A stretch of 36,797 bases of DNA from NCBI GenBank assembly GCA_022843545.1, contig JALHNL010000022.1, positions 1-36,797 on the forward strand, written 5' to 3'. The position numbers and the translations under genes were made by a program. This DNA comes from Phycisphaerales bacterium. Lineage in GTDB: Bacteria; Planctomycetota; Phycisphaerae; Phycisphaerales; UBA1924. The notes beneath the pieces were generated by a model. That model saw only the letters and a list, made by a program, of their open reading frames with translations. It did not search any database and was not told where the DNA came from. Of the stretch, positions 30,464 through 36,797 are shown in pieces. The number at the start of each line of letters is the position of its first letter. Position 1 is the first letter of the stretch.

Positions 30464-33400
30464 TCATGGTGCGCCCTCCGGCTTGTTCCCGTCGGCTTGC
30501 CGTTCAGTCCGGATCGGCGGGGCGAGGGTGGGCACGGGATCGGGAGTGGATGGAATCGGCGCGGCATTCGCAGTGCTCGCTACCTTTCCACTCTCTGTCT
30601 TACCTTCCTCTTTGCACTCTGTGTCTCCGTGGTGGACCGCCTTGGCTGCGCCCGCCGCGTGGCCGTGCTTCTCGACATGCTCGCGGGACAGCCGCTCGGC
30701 CGCCGTCCTGCCGAAGCGGTAGAAGATCGCCGGGGTCACGAAGAAGTCCAGCAGCGTGCTGGTGATGAGTCCGCCCAGAATCACGACGGCGACGGGGTAC
30801 AGGATCTCCTTGCCCGGCTCGCCCTTGCTGAGCACCAGGGGAATGAGTCCCAGCCCCGCCGTGACGGCGGTCATCAGGACCGGCGCCACGCGCTCCTGGC
30901 TGCCCCGGATGATGAGCTCCTTGCTCCAGGTCTGCCGCTCCTCGGTCATGAGGTGGATGTAGTGGCTGACCATGAGCACGCCGTTGCGGGTGGCGATGCC
31001 CGTGAGCGAGATGAACCCCACCAGCGAAGCCACGCTGAACGGCTCGCGCGTGATCGCGAGCGCCGTCACGCTGCCGATGAGCGCGAAGGGGACGTTGAGC
31101 ATGATCTGCGCAGCGACCATGCCCGAGCGGTAGTGCGTGAAGAGGATCACGAAGATCGCGATGAGCGAGCCCGCGCCGAGCGCCAGGAGCAAGCGGGTGG
31201 ATTCCTGCTGGGCCTCGTACAGGCCGCCGTACTGGATCGTGTAGCCCTGCGGCAACTGCACGTCCATCGCGATGGACTTCTTGATTTCTTCCACCGTTGA
31301 ACCCAGGTCGCGGCCCCGGACGTTGGCGGAGACCACGATGCGGCGGCGGAGGCTCTCGCGCTGCACCTCGTTGGGGCCGAGCTTCTCGACAATCTCGGCG
31401 ACATCCTGCACAAGAACGATGGCGCCCGTCGGCGAGACCAGCCGCACCAGCCCCAGTGCGGTGGGATCGGTGCGGTGGTGGTCATCCAAGGTGAGCGTGA
31501 TGTCGAAGACCTTCAGCCCATCGAGCACCTGGCCCACGACCTTGCCCTTGGTCGCGGTCTCCATCGCGTCGGTGAGCGTCGCGGGCGTGAAGCCGACGCG
31601 GGCCGCCGCCGCGCGGTTGACGCTGATGTGCAGCTGCGGGATGAGCACCTGCTGTTCAACCTGCAAGTCGGCGACGCCCGGGATGCCCTCCATCGCCGCC
31701 TTGGTCTGTTCCGCGAGCGTGCGGAGCGTGCCGAGGTCGTCGCCGAAGATCTTGATGGCGACTTGGGCGCGGACGCCCGAGAGCAAGTGCTCGATGCGGT
31801 GGCTGATGGGCTGGCCGATGCCCGTGGCGACGCCGGGGAAGGCCGCCAGCTTCTCCTCGATCATCGAGAAGACCTGTTCGCGCGGGAGGATGTCCTTGAC
31901 CGGCGGCGGTCTGCGGCCTGCGGCGGTCGTGTGCCCTTCGGGGTTCTTCGCTTCTTCCTTGGTCCAGAAGTCCACCTCGATCTCGCTGGCGTTCACGCCC
32001 AGGGCGTGCTCGTCCTGCTCGGCGCGGCCCGTGCGGCGGGCCGTGCTCTTGACCTGCGGGATCGAGAGGATCATCTCCTCGGCCTTGGTTCCCAGCTTGT
32101 TGGATTCCTCGAGCGAAATGCCCGGCTGCTGCATGAACGAGACCACGGCCGTACCCTCGTTGAAGGGCGGCAGGAACTCTGAACCCAGCCGCGTGACGAC
32201 GAAGAGGGCAACCGCCACCAGCGCGCCGAGCGTGCCGAGCACCGCCACCGGGCGCGGCATCGAGATCGAGTAGGACTTGAGCGCCAGCCACTTGCAGGCC
32301 CGAAGCAGCGGGCCGTCCTTGCCGTGCTCCATGCGCTTGATGCCCGGAAGCAGGTAGTACGCCAGCACCGGCGTCACCGTGAGCGCCACGAGCAGCGACG
32401 CGAAGATGCTCACGATGTACGCGGTCGCAAGCGGGGCGAAGAGCCGCCCCTCGATCCCCGGGAGGAAGAACGTCGGCAGGAAGACGAGGTTGACGATGAT
32501 CGTGCCCAGGATGATCGGGTTGCGGATCTCGCTGGATGCGTCGAAGACCACCTGCGCGATGGGCTTGGGACTCGCCGCGCGGCGGTTCTCGCCCAGGCGG
32601 CGGTAGACGTTCTCGACATCGACCACAGCGTCGTCCACGAGTTCACCGATGGCGACCGCGAGCCCGCCCAGCGTCATCGTGTTCACGCTCATGCCCAGCC
32701 AGTGGAAGACCAGGAACGTCGTGATGATCGACAAGGGAAGCGCCGTGAGCGTGACGATCGTCGTCCGCACGTTCATCAGGAACAAGATGAGCACAATGAC
32801 CACGAGGATCGCGCCATCGCGGAGCGCCTCGACAACATTGCCGATGGCCGATTTGATGAAGTGCTCCTGCCGGAACACGTCGGCGTTGATCTCGATCCCC
32901 TTTGGCAGCGTGGGCCTGAGCTGCGCCAGCGTCTGGTCGAGGGCGCGCGTGAGCGTGATCGTGTCCGCGCCCGGCTGCTTCTGGATCGCCATGATGACGG
33001 CGGGCGAGGCGTTGTCCGAACCATCGCCGCGTTTGATGGTGGGACCGGACTCGATCACCGTCGCGACGTCTCGGACCAGCACGGCCCTCGGGGGGCTGGC
33101 GTGATCGCCGGGCTTGGTCGAAATGAGGGAGAGTGCAATGTCGTCCGCGGTTTGGACCCGGCCGATGTTCCGAACGACCAGTTCCTGCGCCCCGCTGACG
33201 ACAAAGCCGCCACCGGTGTTCTGGTTGGCGGCGGCGAGCGCCTTCTCGACGTCCTCGATGGAGAGATCGAAGAGGCGGAGCTTGTCGGGATCGACCTGGA
33301 CGCGGAACTGCTTGAGGTCGCCGCCCATCGCCGTCACCTGGGCGATGCCCGGGATCGAGAGGATCGCCGGGCGCAGCGTGAACTCGGCCACGGTGCGCAC

Positions 33401-33859
33401 GTCCATCGGGGTCAGCGACTTACTTGAAACGCTGATCAGGGCGATCTCGCCCATGATGCTGGTGGCGGGCGTCATAACCGGCACGACGCCGGGGGGCAGC
33501 TTCTCCGTGATGGTGCCCAGCCGCTCGGTGACGACCTGACGGTTGTACTTGAGGTCCGTGCCCCACTGGAACTCGACGAAGACGATCGAGAGCCCCAGCG
33601 ATGAGACGCTCCGCACCCGCTCGACGCCCGGCGAGCCGTTGACTGCGGTTTCGATGTTGTACGTGACCTGGGCCTCGACCTCCTCGGGAGCAAGCCCGGC
33701 GGCCTCGGTCATAATGGTCACGACCGGCCGGTTGAGGTCGGGCAGAACGTCCGTGGGCGTCCGCAGCGTCACGTACATTCCATAGACGGAGACCAGCAGC
33801 GCGGCGATCAGCACCAGCACGCGGTTGTTCAAGGATGATCGGATGATCCAGTTGAGCAC
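30464..33859 (-). CDS. cusA: HME-type RND metal efflux permease (CusA/CzcA family)
   Basis: The 1131-residue protein begins at a GTG (GGAA upstream) with MLNWIIRSSLNNR, the typical HME opening, and has the RND layout: helix 1, a periplasmic porter region (TPTDVLPDLNRPVVTI), helices 2-6 with LAVAIGELVDDAVVDVENVYRR (proton-relay Asp residues), a second porter region, helices 7-12. Members export Cu(I)/Ag(I) or Zn/Co/Cd from the periplasm in a tripartite complex. The VDDAVVDVEN in helix 4 is neither the textbook CusA nor CzcA form, so specificity is not settled; the operator and neighbours favour copper. A C-terminal ~70-residue extension is Ser/Pro/Thr-rich and starts within a dispersed repeat. 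It follows the adaptor gene by 48 bp. Confidence 0.9.
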   Translation of the reverse strand: MLNWIIRSSLNNRVLVLIAALLVSVYGMYVTLRTPTDVLPDLNRPVVTIMTEAAGLAPEEVEAQVTYNIETAVNGSPGVERVRSVSSLGLSIVFVEFQWGTDLKYNRQVVTERLGTITEKLPPGVVPVMTPATSIMGEIALISVSSKSLTPMDVRTVAEFTLRPAILSIPGIAQVTAMGGDLKQFRVQVDPDKLRLFDLSIEDVEKALAAANQNTGGGFVVSGAQELVVRNIGRVQTADDIALSLISTKPGDHASPPRAVLVRDVATVIESGPTIKRGDGSDNASPAVIMAIQKQPGADTITLTRALDQTLAQLRPTLPKGIEINADVFRQEHFIKSAIGNVVEALRDGAILVVIVLILFLMNVRTTIVTLTALPLSIITTFLVFHWLGMSVNTMTLGGLAVAIGELVDDAVVDVENVYRRLGENRRAASPKPIAQVVFDASSEIRNPIILGTIIVNLVFLPTFFLPGIEGRLFAPLATAYIVSIFASLLVALTVTPVLAYYLLPGIKRMEHGKDGPLLRACKWLALKSYSISMPRPVAVLGTLGALVAVALFVVTRLGSEFLPPFNEGTAVVSFMQQPGISLEESNKLGTKAEEMILSIPQVKSTARRTGRAEQDEHALGVNASEIEVDFWTKEEAKNPEGHTTAAGRRPPPVKDILPREQVFSMIEEKLAAFPGVATGIGQPISHRIEHLLSGVRAQVAIKIFGDDLGTLRTLAEQTKAAMEGIPGVADLQVEQQVLIPQLHISVNRAAAARVGFTPATLTDAMETATKGKVVGQVLDGLKVFDITLTLDDHHRTDPTALGLVRLVSPTGAIVLVQDVAEIVEKLGPNEVQRESLRRRIVVSANVRGRDLGSTVEEIKKSIAMDVQLPQGYTIQYGGLYEAQQESTRLLLALGAGSLIAIFVILFTHYRSGMVAAQIMLNVPFALIGSVTALAITREPFSVASLVGFISLTGIATRNGVLMVSHYIHLMTEERQTWSKELIIRGSQERVAPVLMTAVTAGLGLIPLVLSKGEPGKEILYPVAVVILGGLITSTLLDFFVTPAIFYRFGRTAAERLSREHVEKHGHAAGAAKAVHHGDTECKEEGKTESGKVASTANAAPIPSTPDPVPTLAPPIRTERQADGNKPEGAP
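30576..30637 (-). repeat. Dispersed repeat of the CACCACGGAGACAC type within the permease 3' end
   Basis: Read on the minus strand the stretch starts CCACCACGGAGACACAGAGT and continues AAAGAGGAAGG...GACAGAG. This purine-rich motif resembles a repeat I know from intergenic regions of planctomycetes and other phyla. Here it is read in frame as HHGDTECKEEGKTESGK in the tail of the permease. Confidence 0.5.
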
Positions 33860-33907
33860 GGGGATGTTCCTCGTTTGGCTGTCGGGCGTGGAGCGTGGAT
33901 GGTGTGA

Positions 33908-35281
33908 TCAATGCGAGTGGCCGTGGCCGTCACCAGACTTGGCAGGTTCAGCGACGGGTTCGGGAGCGCCGGGCACGAATCCACGGAGTTGCGACAGGCT
34001 GAACGCGCCGCTCACTGCCACGACATCGCCGGGCACGAGACCCTTGACAATCTCGATGACTCGATCATCACGCACGCCGACGGCGACGTCGCGCTTCTTG
34101 AAGACCTCGTTCTCGCCCTTGCCCTCGCGCACGAACACGTACTGCATCGGTCCTTCCTTCACGACCGCCGAGGCGGGCACCACGACTGCGCTGTCGTTGG
34201 ACGAAAGCACCACGCTCAGGTCTACGAACTGCCCCTGTCGCAAGAGGCCCTGTGGGTTTTCGACGTCGATGATGACGTGCGCGGTGCGCTTGGACGCATC
34301 GATTACCGGGCTGAGGAACCGAACAACCCCTTCGGCAACAACCTCGCTTGCTGCGGCCACACCTCTGCGGACCCGCACCTTTGCGTTCGGCGCTGCCTCC
34401 ACTCGCGAGAGCAGGCCTTCGGGCAGTTCTCCCTCGATCTGCACCCGCGAGAAGTCACCGATGCTCACAATGGGGCTTCCAGCAACAACACCCTCACCGA
34501 TCACTGCCGTCCGGCTCACAACCACGCCGTCCAGCGGCGCGAGGAGGCGGATGGCACCCGCCGCATCGGTCCCCGCTCCAGCCGGGAGCGTGGCTCGGAG
34601 GGCTTCGACGGACGCCAGCGTGGCCTCGATCTGACGACGCAACGAATCGGCGTCGGTCCTTGCCTGTGCGAGGGAGACCTTGCGGAGCGATGCGTCGGTG
34701 CGGAGACGGATCGCCTCGCCTCGACGCTGCGCCAGCAGGTTCGCTGACACGCTCTCGCCGGCGGACACCAACCGATCGACCTCCACTTCGGCGAGCGCTG
34801 CGCTCTGTTCGGATGCAGGAACCTCGATCTCGAGTGATGCGACCTGCGACGTCGCCCGCTTTTGCTCGGCGGTGAGCCGCTCGGCCTCAGACTCCAGCCG
34901 CCGGACCTCGAACAAGGCCCGGGCCAGTTCCGGTGACTCAACTTCCGCGATGAGATCGCCCTTACGCACACGATCGCCGGGTTGCACCGCGATCGAGCGG
35001 ACGACACCCGCGTAGGTGGTTGAGACCCCGGCGAGCGCCCCGGGCTGGGCGCGGACCATGCCTGTCAGACGGACAACGTCCTCGACGTTGCCAAAGTCCA
35101 CTTCGGCGGTCTTGAGCCCGATGGCGAAGGTAGTCGCTTCGGTGACCTTCTTGGGGGCGTTGGGGTCAAACGTCGCGCCCGTGGGCTTGCCGTGACCTTC
35201 GTGCGCGTACACAGGAATCAGGATGGCCGCGGTCGCGAGCGCCAGTGCGCCCGCTGCCAGGGCCGCGCGTGAGCGGACCAT
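33908..35281 (-). CDS. cusB: RND periplasmic adaptor subunit (CusB/CzcB family)
   Basis: Start at the ATG at 35281 (GGAG upstream), giving 457 residues. The order is: signal peptide (to about residue 28, ending VYAHEG), a short His-containing segment, a lipoyl/barrel-sandwich part (AGVVRSIAVQPGDRVRKGDLIAEVESPEL), a long coiled-coil hairpin with ALFEVRRLESEAERLTAEQ, the returning lipoyl half (LLAPLDGVVVSRTAVIGEGVVAGSP), a beta-barrel and a membrane-proximal domain. The C-terminal GHGHSH and the N-terminal His could bind metal. It links the permease to an outer-membrane channel. It precedes the permease by 48 bp and follows the Cys/His-rich protein gene. Confidence 0.92.
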   Translation of the reverse strand: MVRSRAALAAGALALATAAILIPVYAHEGHGKPTGATFDPNAPKKVTEATTFAIGLKTAEVDFGNVEDVVRLTGMVRAQPGALAGVSTTYAGVVRSIAVQPGDRVRKGDLIAEVESPELARALFEVRRLESEAERLTAEQKRATSQVASLEIEVPASEQSAALAEVEVDRLVSAGESVSANLLAQRRGEAIRLRTDASLRKVSLAQARTDADSLRRQIEATLASVEALRATLPAGAGTDAAGAIRLLAPLDGVVVSRTAVIGEGVVAGSPIVSIGDFSRVQIEGELPEGLLSRVEAAPNAKVRVRRGVAAASEVVAEGVVRFLSPVIDASKRTAHVIIDVENPQGLLRQGQFVDLSVVLSSNDSAVVVPASAVVKEGPMQYVFVREGKGENEVFKKRDVAVGVRDDRVIEIVKGLVPGDVVAVSGAFSLSQLRGFVPGAPEPVAEPAKSGDGHGHSH

Positions 35282-35424
35282 GAGCGATCTCCAAATGGGG
35301 ACGGGGAACCGAAATGTGGTGGGGGATGCACCTGCCGCGCCATGACGCGAACAAGGCGGTGAGCGCAATGCGACCATCCGTTAGCCGAGTGGTGCTCGAC
35401 AACGGCTGGTCTCAAGTCGCTTTG

Positions 35425-35895
35425 CTACACAATGAGCGCGCAATGCATGCGCAGCAGGCTGGTCGGAGGTCGGGCACAGGCCCAAACTTCGCCGCTCACG
35501 AACGTGTGAGATTGTTCCGGGGCGGTCCACGCTACCGTGGTCCAGTTGAGAATCGCAACGAGCACCGTGGTCGGCAACTCGATGGTCGGCTTTTCGCCCG
35601 ACAGCATTTTTGCCTCATGCTTGCCGCACGTGCAGTCCTGGGTATCCCCATCCGAGGGCTCGCCATGGTGGTGACGGGTTTCCGAGCCGGGACGAGCACC
35701 GCTTGCGTGAAGGTGTTCGTGGTCGTTGTCGTCATGCCCGTTCGCGGCCGCTGTGCGGCTCTCATGGCCCGCACAGGCAGGGACGCACGCCTCGCAGGCG
35801 GTCAGGAGCGAGTGGAAGTTGCAGCAGCAGAACGGCACCACAACCGCCAGGAGCAGGCTGAGGCAGGTCTGGAAATGGCCGTTGCGGGAGAGCAT
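35425..35895 (-). CDS. Secreted Cys/His-rich small protein heading the RND operon
   Basis: The 156-residue product has a signal-type N-terminus (CLSLLLAVVVPFCCCNFHSLL) with several cysteines at the cleavage region, then CEACVPACAGH, a His-rich middle (GHDDNDHEHLHASG, ETRHHHGEPS) and CTCGKH. A second hydrophobic stretch (TTVLVAILNWTTVAW) follows. The pattern suggests a periplasmic or membrane-attached metal binder that hands copper to the RND adaptor. The ATG at 35895 sits inside the G-tract operator and only 10 bases after the -10, so the mRNA is probably leaderless. No other in-frame Met near the start is available. I do not recognise a named family. Confidence 0.65.
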   Translation of the reverse strand: MLSRNGHFQTCLSLLLAVVVPFCCCNFHSLLTACEACVPACAGHESRTAAANGHDDNDHEHLHASGARPGSETRHHHGEPSDGDTQDCTCGKHEAKMLSGEKPTIELPTTVLVAILNWTTVAWTAPEQSHTFVSGEVWACARPPTSLLRMHCALIV

Positions 35896-35935
35896 ACTTC
35901 AGGGGAGTATAGCAGCTACCGCGGGTGTACGTCAA
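35894..35935 (-). promoter_or_regulatory. RND operon promoter with a CsoR/RcnR-type operator over the start codon
   Basis: On the minus strand TTGACG (35930-35935) and TATACT (35906-35911) are 18 bp apart, a near-consensus sigma70 promoter. TACT-CCCCTGA-AGTA (35895-35909) is the TACT-N7-AGTA G-tract operator. It overlaps the -10, the expected transcription start and the ATG at 35895. Against the csoR-operon site, 15 of 18 bases match (35894-35911 with the minus-strand reading of 8233-8250). This suggests a shared regulator, probably the CsoR encoded at 7388-7843. Confidence 0.72.
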
Positions 35936-36314
35936 AAGCCACCAGTCGGTTCTGCGAAGTTGGTCCGTTCCTTTCAGCTTCGGCTGTGTGCAGCCCTAGG
36001 CGTGGTCCGAGAGTCGGAGCTGGATCTTGGAAATTGCAACCCAGTCGGGGCGAGTCGTCGTTCGGCCGTAGTGCAGCCGATCGGTCGCGAGTTGGTGCGC
36101 ATCGGCGGGCAGGCAGGACCTAAAGGAGCGAACACCGTGCCGGACCGCGCGGCCCGACCGTCGCCGCATGCGCGGTCAGCCCCGAAACAGGATCATCGAG
36201 CCTCAACCTCTTGGCCGCGTGGTGCGCATAGAGCGTCATGGGCGGTCTCGATAGGTGGTCCCCCTTGTCTTCGAGTTGGTTTGACGGCTGCAACTGTCAT
36301 CACTGATTCCCGGA
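35896..36314. other. 419-bp intergenic region before the partial RND permease
   Basis: The left 40 bp hold the promoter of the Cys/His-rich gene. The rest, up to the 3' end of the minus-strand RND permease, contains no gene I can support and no clear hairpin terminator. The only near-candidate is a GTG with AAGGAG at 36137, whose product is Arg/Ser/Pro-rich and not convincing. Confidence 0.5.
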
Positions 36315-36797
36315 CTAGCGGTGTCCGCGGTTCCACTTCCACTCTTCGACAGCGCAGAAGACGCACGGCACGATGAAGAGTGTGATGAGCGAGACCGTCA
36401 TGCCGCCCACCGAGGGGATTGCCATCGGTTGCATCACGTCCGAGCCGCGGCCGGTCGCCCAGAAGATCGGCATCAGGCCGAAGACGGTTGTCGCGATGGT
36501 CATGAGGCAAGGGCGAATGCGCTTGAGCCCCGCCTCGATGACCGCGTCGCGGATCTCCCGCTTCGAGGTGAACGTCCGGTCCTTGAAGACACCTTCGAGG
36601 TAGGTGGAGATGATCACGCCGTCGTCGTCCACGACGCCGAAGAGGACGAGGAACCCGACCCACACCGCCACCGAGAGATTCACGCCCCACAAGGCGAGCA
36701 TGATGAACCCGCCCGAGGCGGAGACCAGCACGCCGAAGAAGATGAGCGGGGCGATCCACCAGCGCGAGAAGCCGAGGTACAGCATCACGAACATGAT
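36315..36797 (-). CDS. HME-type RND efflux permease, C-terminal part, truncated by the window edge
   Basis: About 160 codons run to the right edge; the N-terminal ~850 residues lie outside. Visible are the last four or so membrane helices, with WWIAPLIFFGVLVSASGGFIM, LFGVVDDDGVIISTYLEGVF, RIRPCLMTIATTVFGLMPIFWATGRGSDVM and QPMAIPSVGGMTVSLITLFIVPCVF. These are the C-terminal phrases of CusA/SilA-type permeases. It is a different protein from the permease at 30464-33859, so the island carries two RND pumps. The C-terminus is short and normal (VEEWKWNRGHR). The metal is not determined from this part. Confidence 0.88.
   Translation of the reverse strand: MMFVMLYLGFSRWWIAPLIFFGVLVSASGGFIMLALWGVNLSVAVWVGFLVLFGVVDDDGVIISTYLEGVFKDRTFTSKREIRDAVIEAGLKRIRPCLMTIATTVFGLMPIFWATGRGSDVMQPMAIPSVGGMTVSLITLFIVPCVFCAVEEWKWNRGHR

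Noticed and set aside
36137-36376. Possible small gene starting at a GTG with AAGGAG upstream
   Set aside because: The product is Arg/Ser/Pro-rich and overlaps the convergent RND permease 3' end by about 60 bp; no family resemblance.

Overview
The window looks like chromosomal or island DNA of a high-GC Gram-negative-type bacterium, most likely a planctomycete of the Phycisphaerae type. The pointers are a DUF1559-like pseudopilin (prepilin cleavage motif plus a C-terminal HxxxF/LDGH signature), a ~230-residue FN3-tailed protein of a kind I associate with planctomycetes, many GTG starts, and several outer-membrane lipoproteins and TolC-type channels. This assignment is inferred from gene content, not from a marker gene. 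I found no rRNA, tRNA, transposase, integrase or CRISPR array.

Layout. (1) 1-3364, plus strand: the end of a surface or phage-like module. It holds a truncated Rossmann-like protein, a Ser/Gly-rich protein carrying an intein-like Hint domain, and two small DXD glycosyltransferases, all joined by 4-bp stop/start overlaps. (2) 8259-3353, minus strand: a copper operon of HMA chaperone, CsoR, a restriction-endonuclease-like protein, a small Cys-rich membrane protein and the Cu(I) ATPase CopA, behind a promoter with a CsoR/RcnR-type G-tract operator. (3) 19190-8657, minus strand: thirteen closely packed genes. In transcription order they are a Met-rich Spy-like protein, a CBM48-like protein, an HD-GYP protein, a flavin/2Fe-2S oxidoreductase, a cytochrome-b-like membrane protein, a 7-heme cytochrome c, a Cys-rich lipoprotein, DUF1622, a TolC-type channel, a multicopper oxidase, two tiny membrane proteins and a four-helix Cys-rich copper-binding protein. 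(4) 19467-26170: an Rrf2 regulator (plus strand), then a second minus-strand set of TolC-type channel, Cys-rich lipoprotein paralogue, two secreted CPI/TRASH-domain proteins, a heme oxygenase and a small secreted helical protein. (5) 26388-30434: a second four-helix Cys-rich protein, the FN3-tailed protein, a MerR module with a Cys-rich lipoprotein and a thioredoxin-like lipoprotein, and a pseudopilin. (6) 35935-30464, minus strand: a Cys/His-rich small protein, an RND adaptor and an HME-type RND permease, behind a second G-tract operator. A second RND permease runs off the right edge.

Together the genes form a copper (and probably broader soft-metal) handling island. Cytoplasmic Cu(I) would be sensed by CsoR, chaperoned and exported by CopA; periplasmic copper oxidised by the multicopper oxidase, bound by Met/His/Cys-rich secreted proteins and four-helix storage proteins, and expelled by the RND/TolC systems. 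A separate membrane-to-periplasm electron-transfer set (FAD/2Fe-2S, cytochrome b, 7-heme cytochrome c) is embedded in the same operon.

The least explained structure is non-coding. Two homologous arrays of a degenerate 21-bp repeat with a palindromic core lie immediately downstream of the two four-helix Cys-rich genes, 18 kb apart. Each has long perfect hairpins at its gene-proximal end. Other unusual items are an intein-like domain in a Ser-rich protein next to glycosyltransferases, a 55-bp gene-tail repeat present three times around the MerR module, and a metal operator that overlaps the start codon of a probably leaderless gene.
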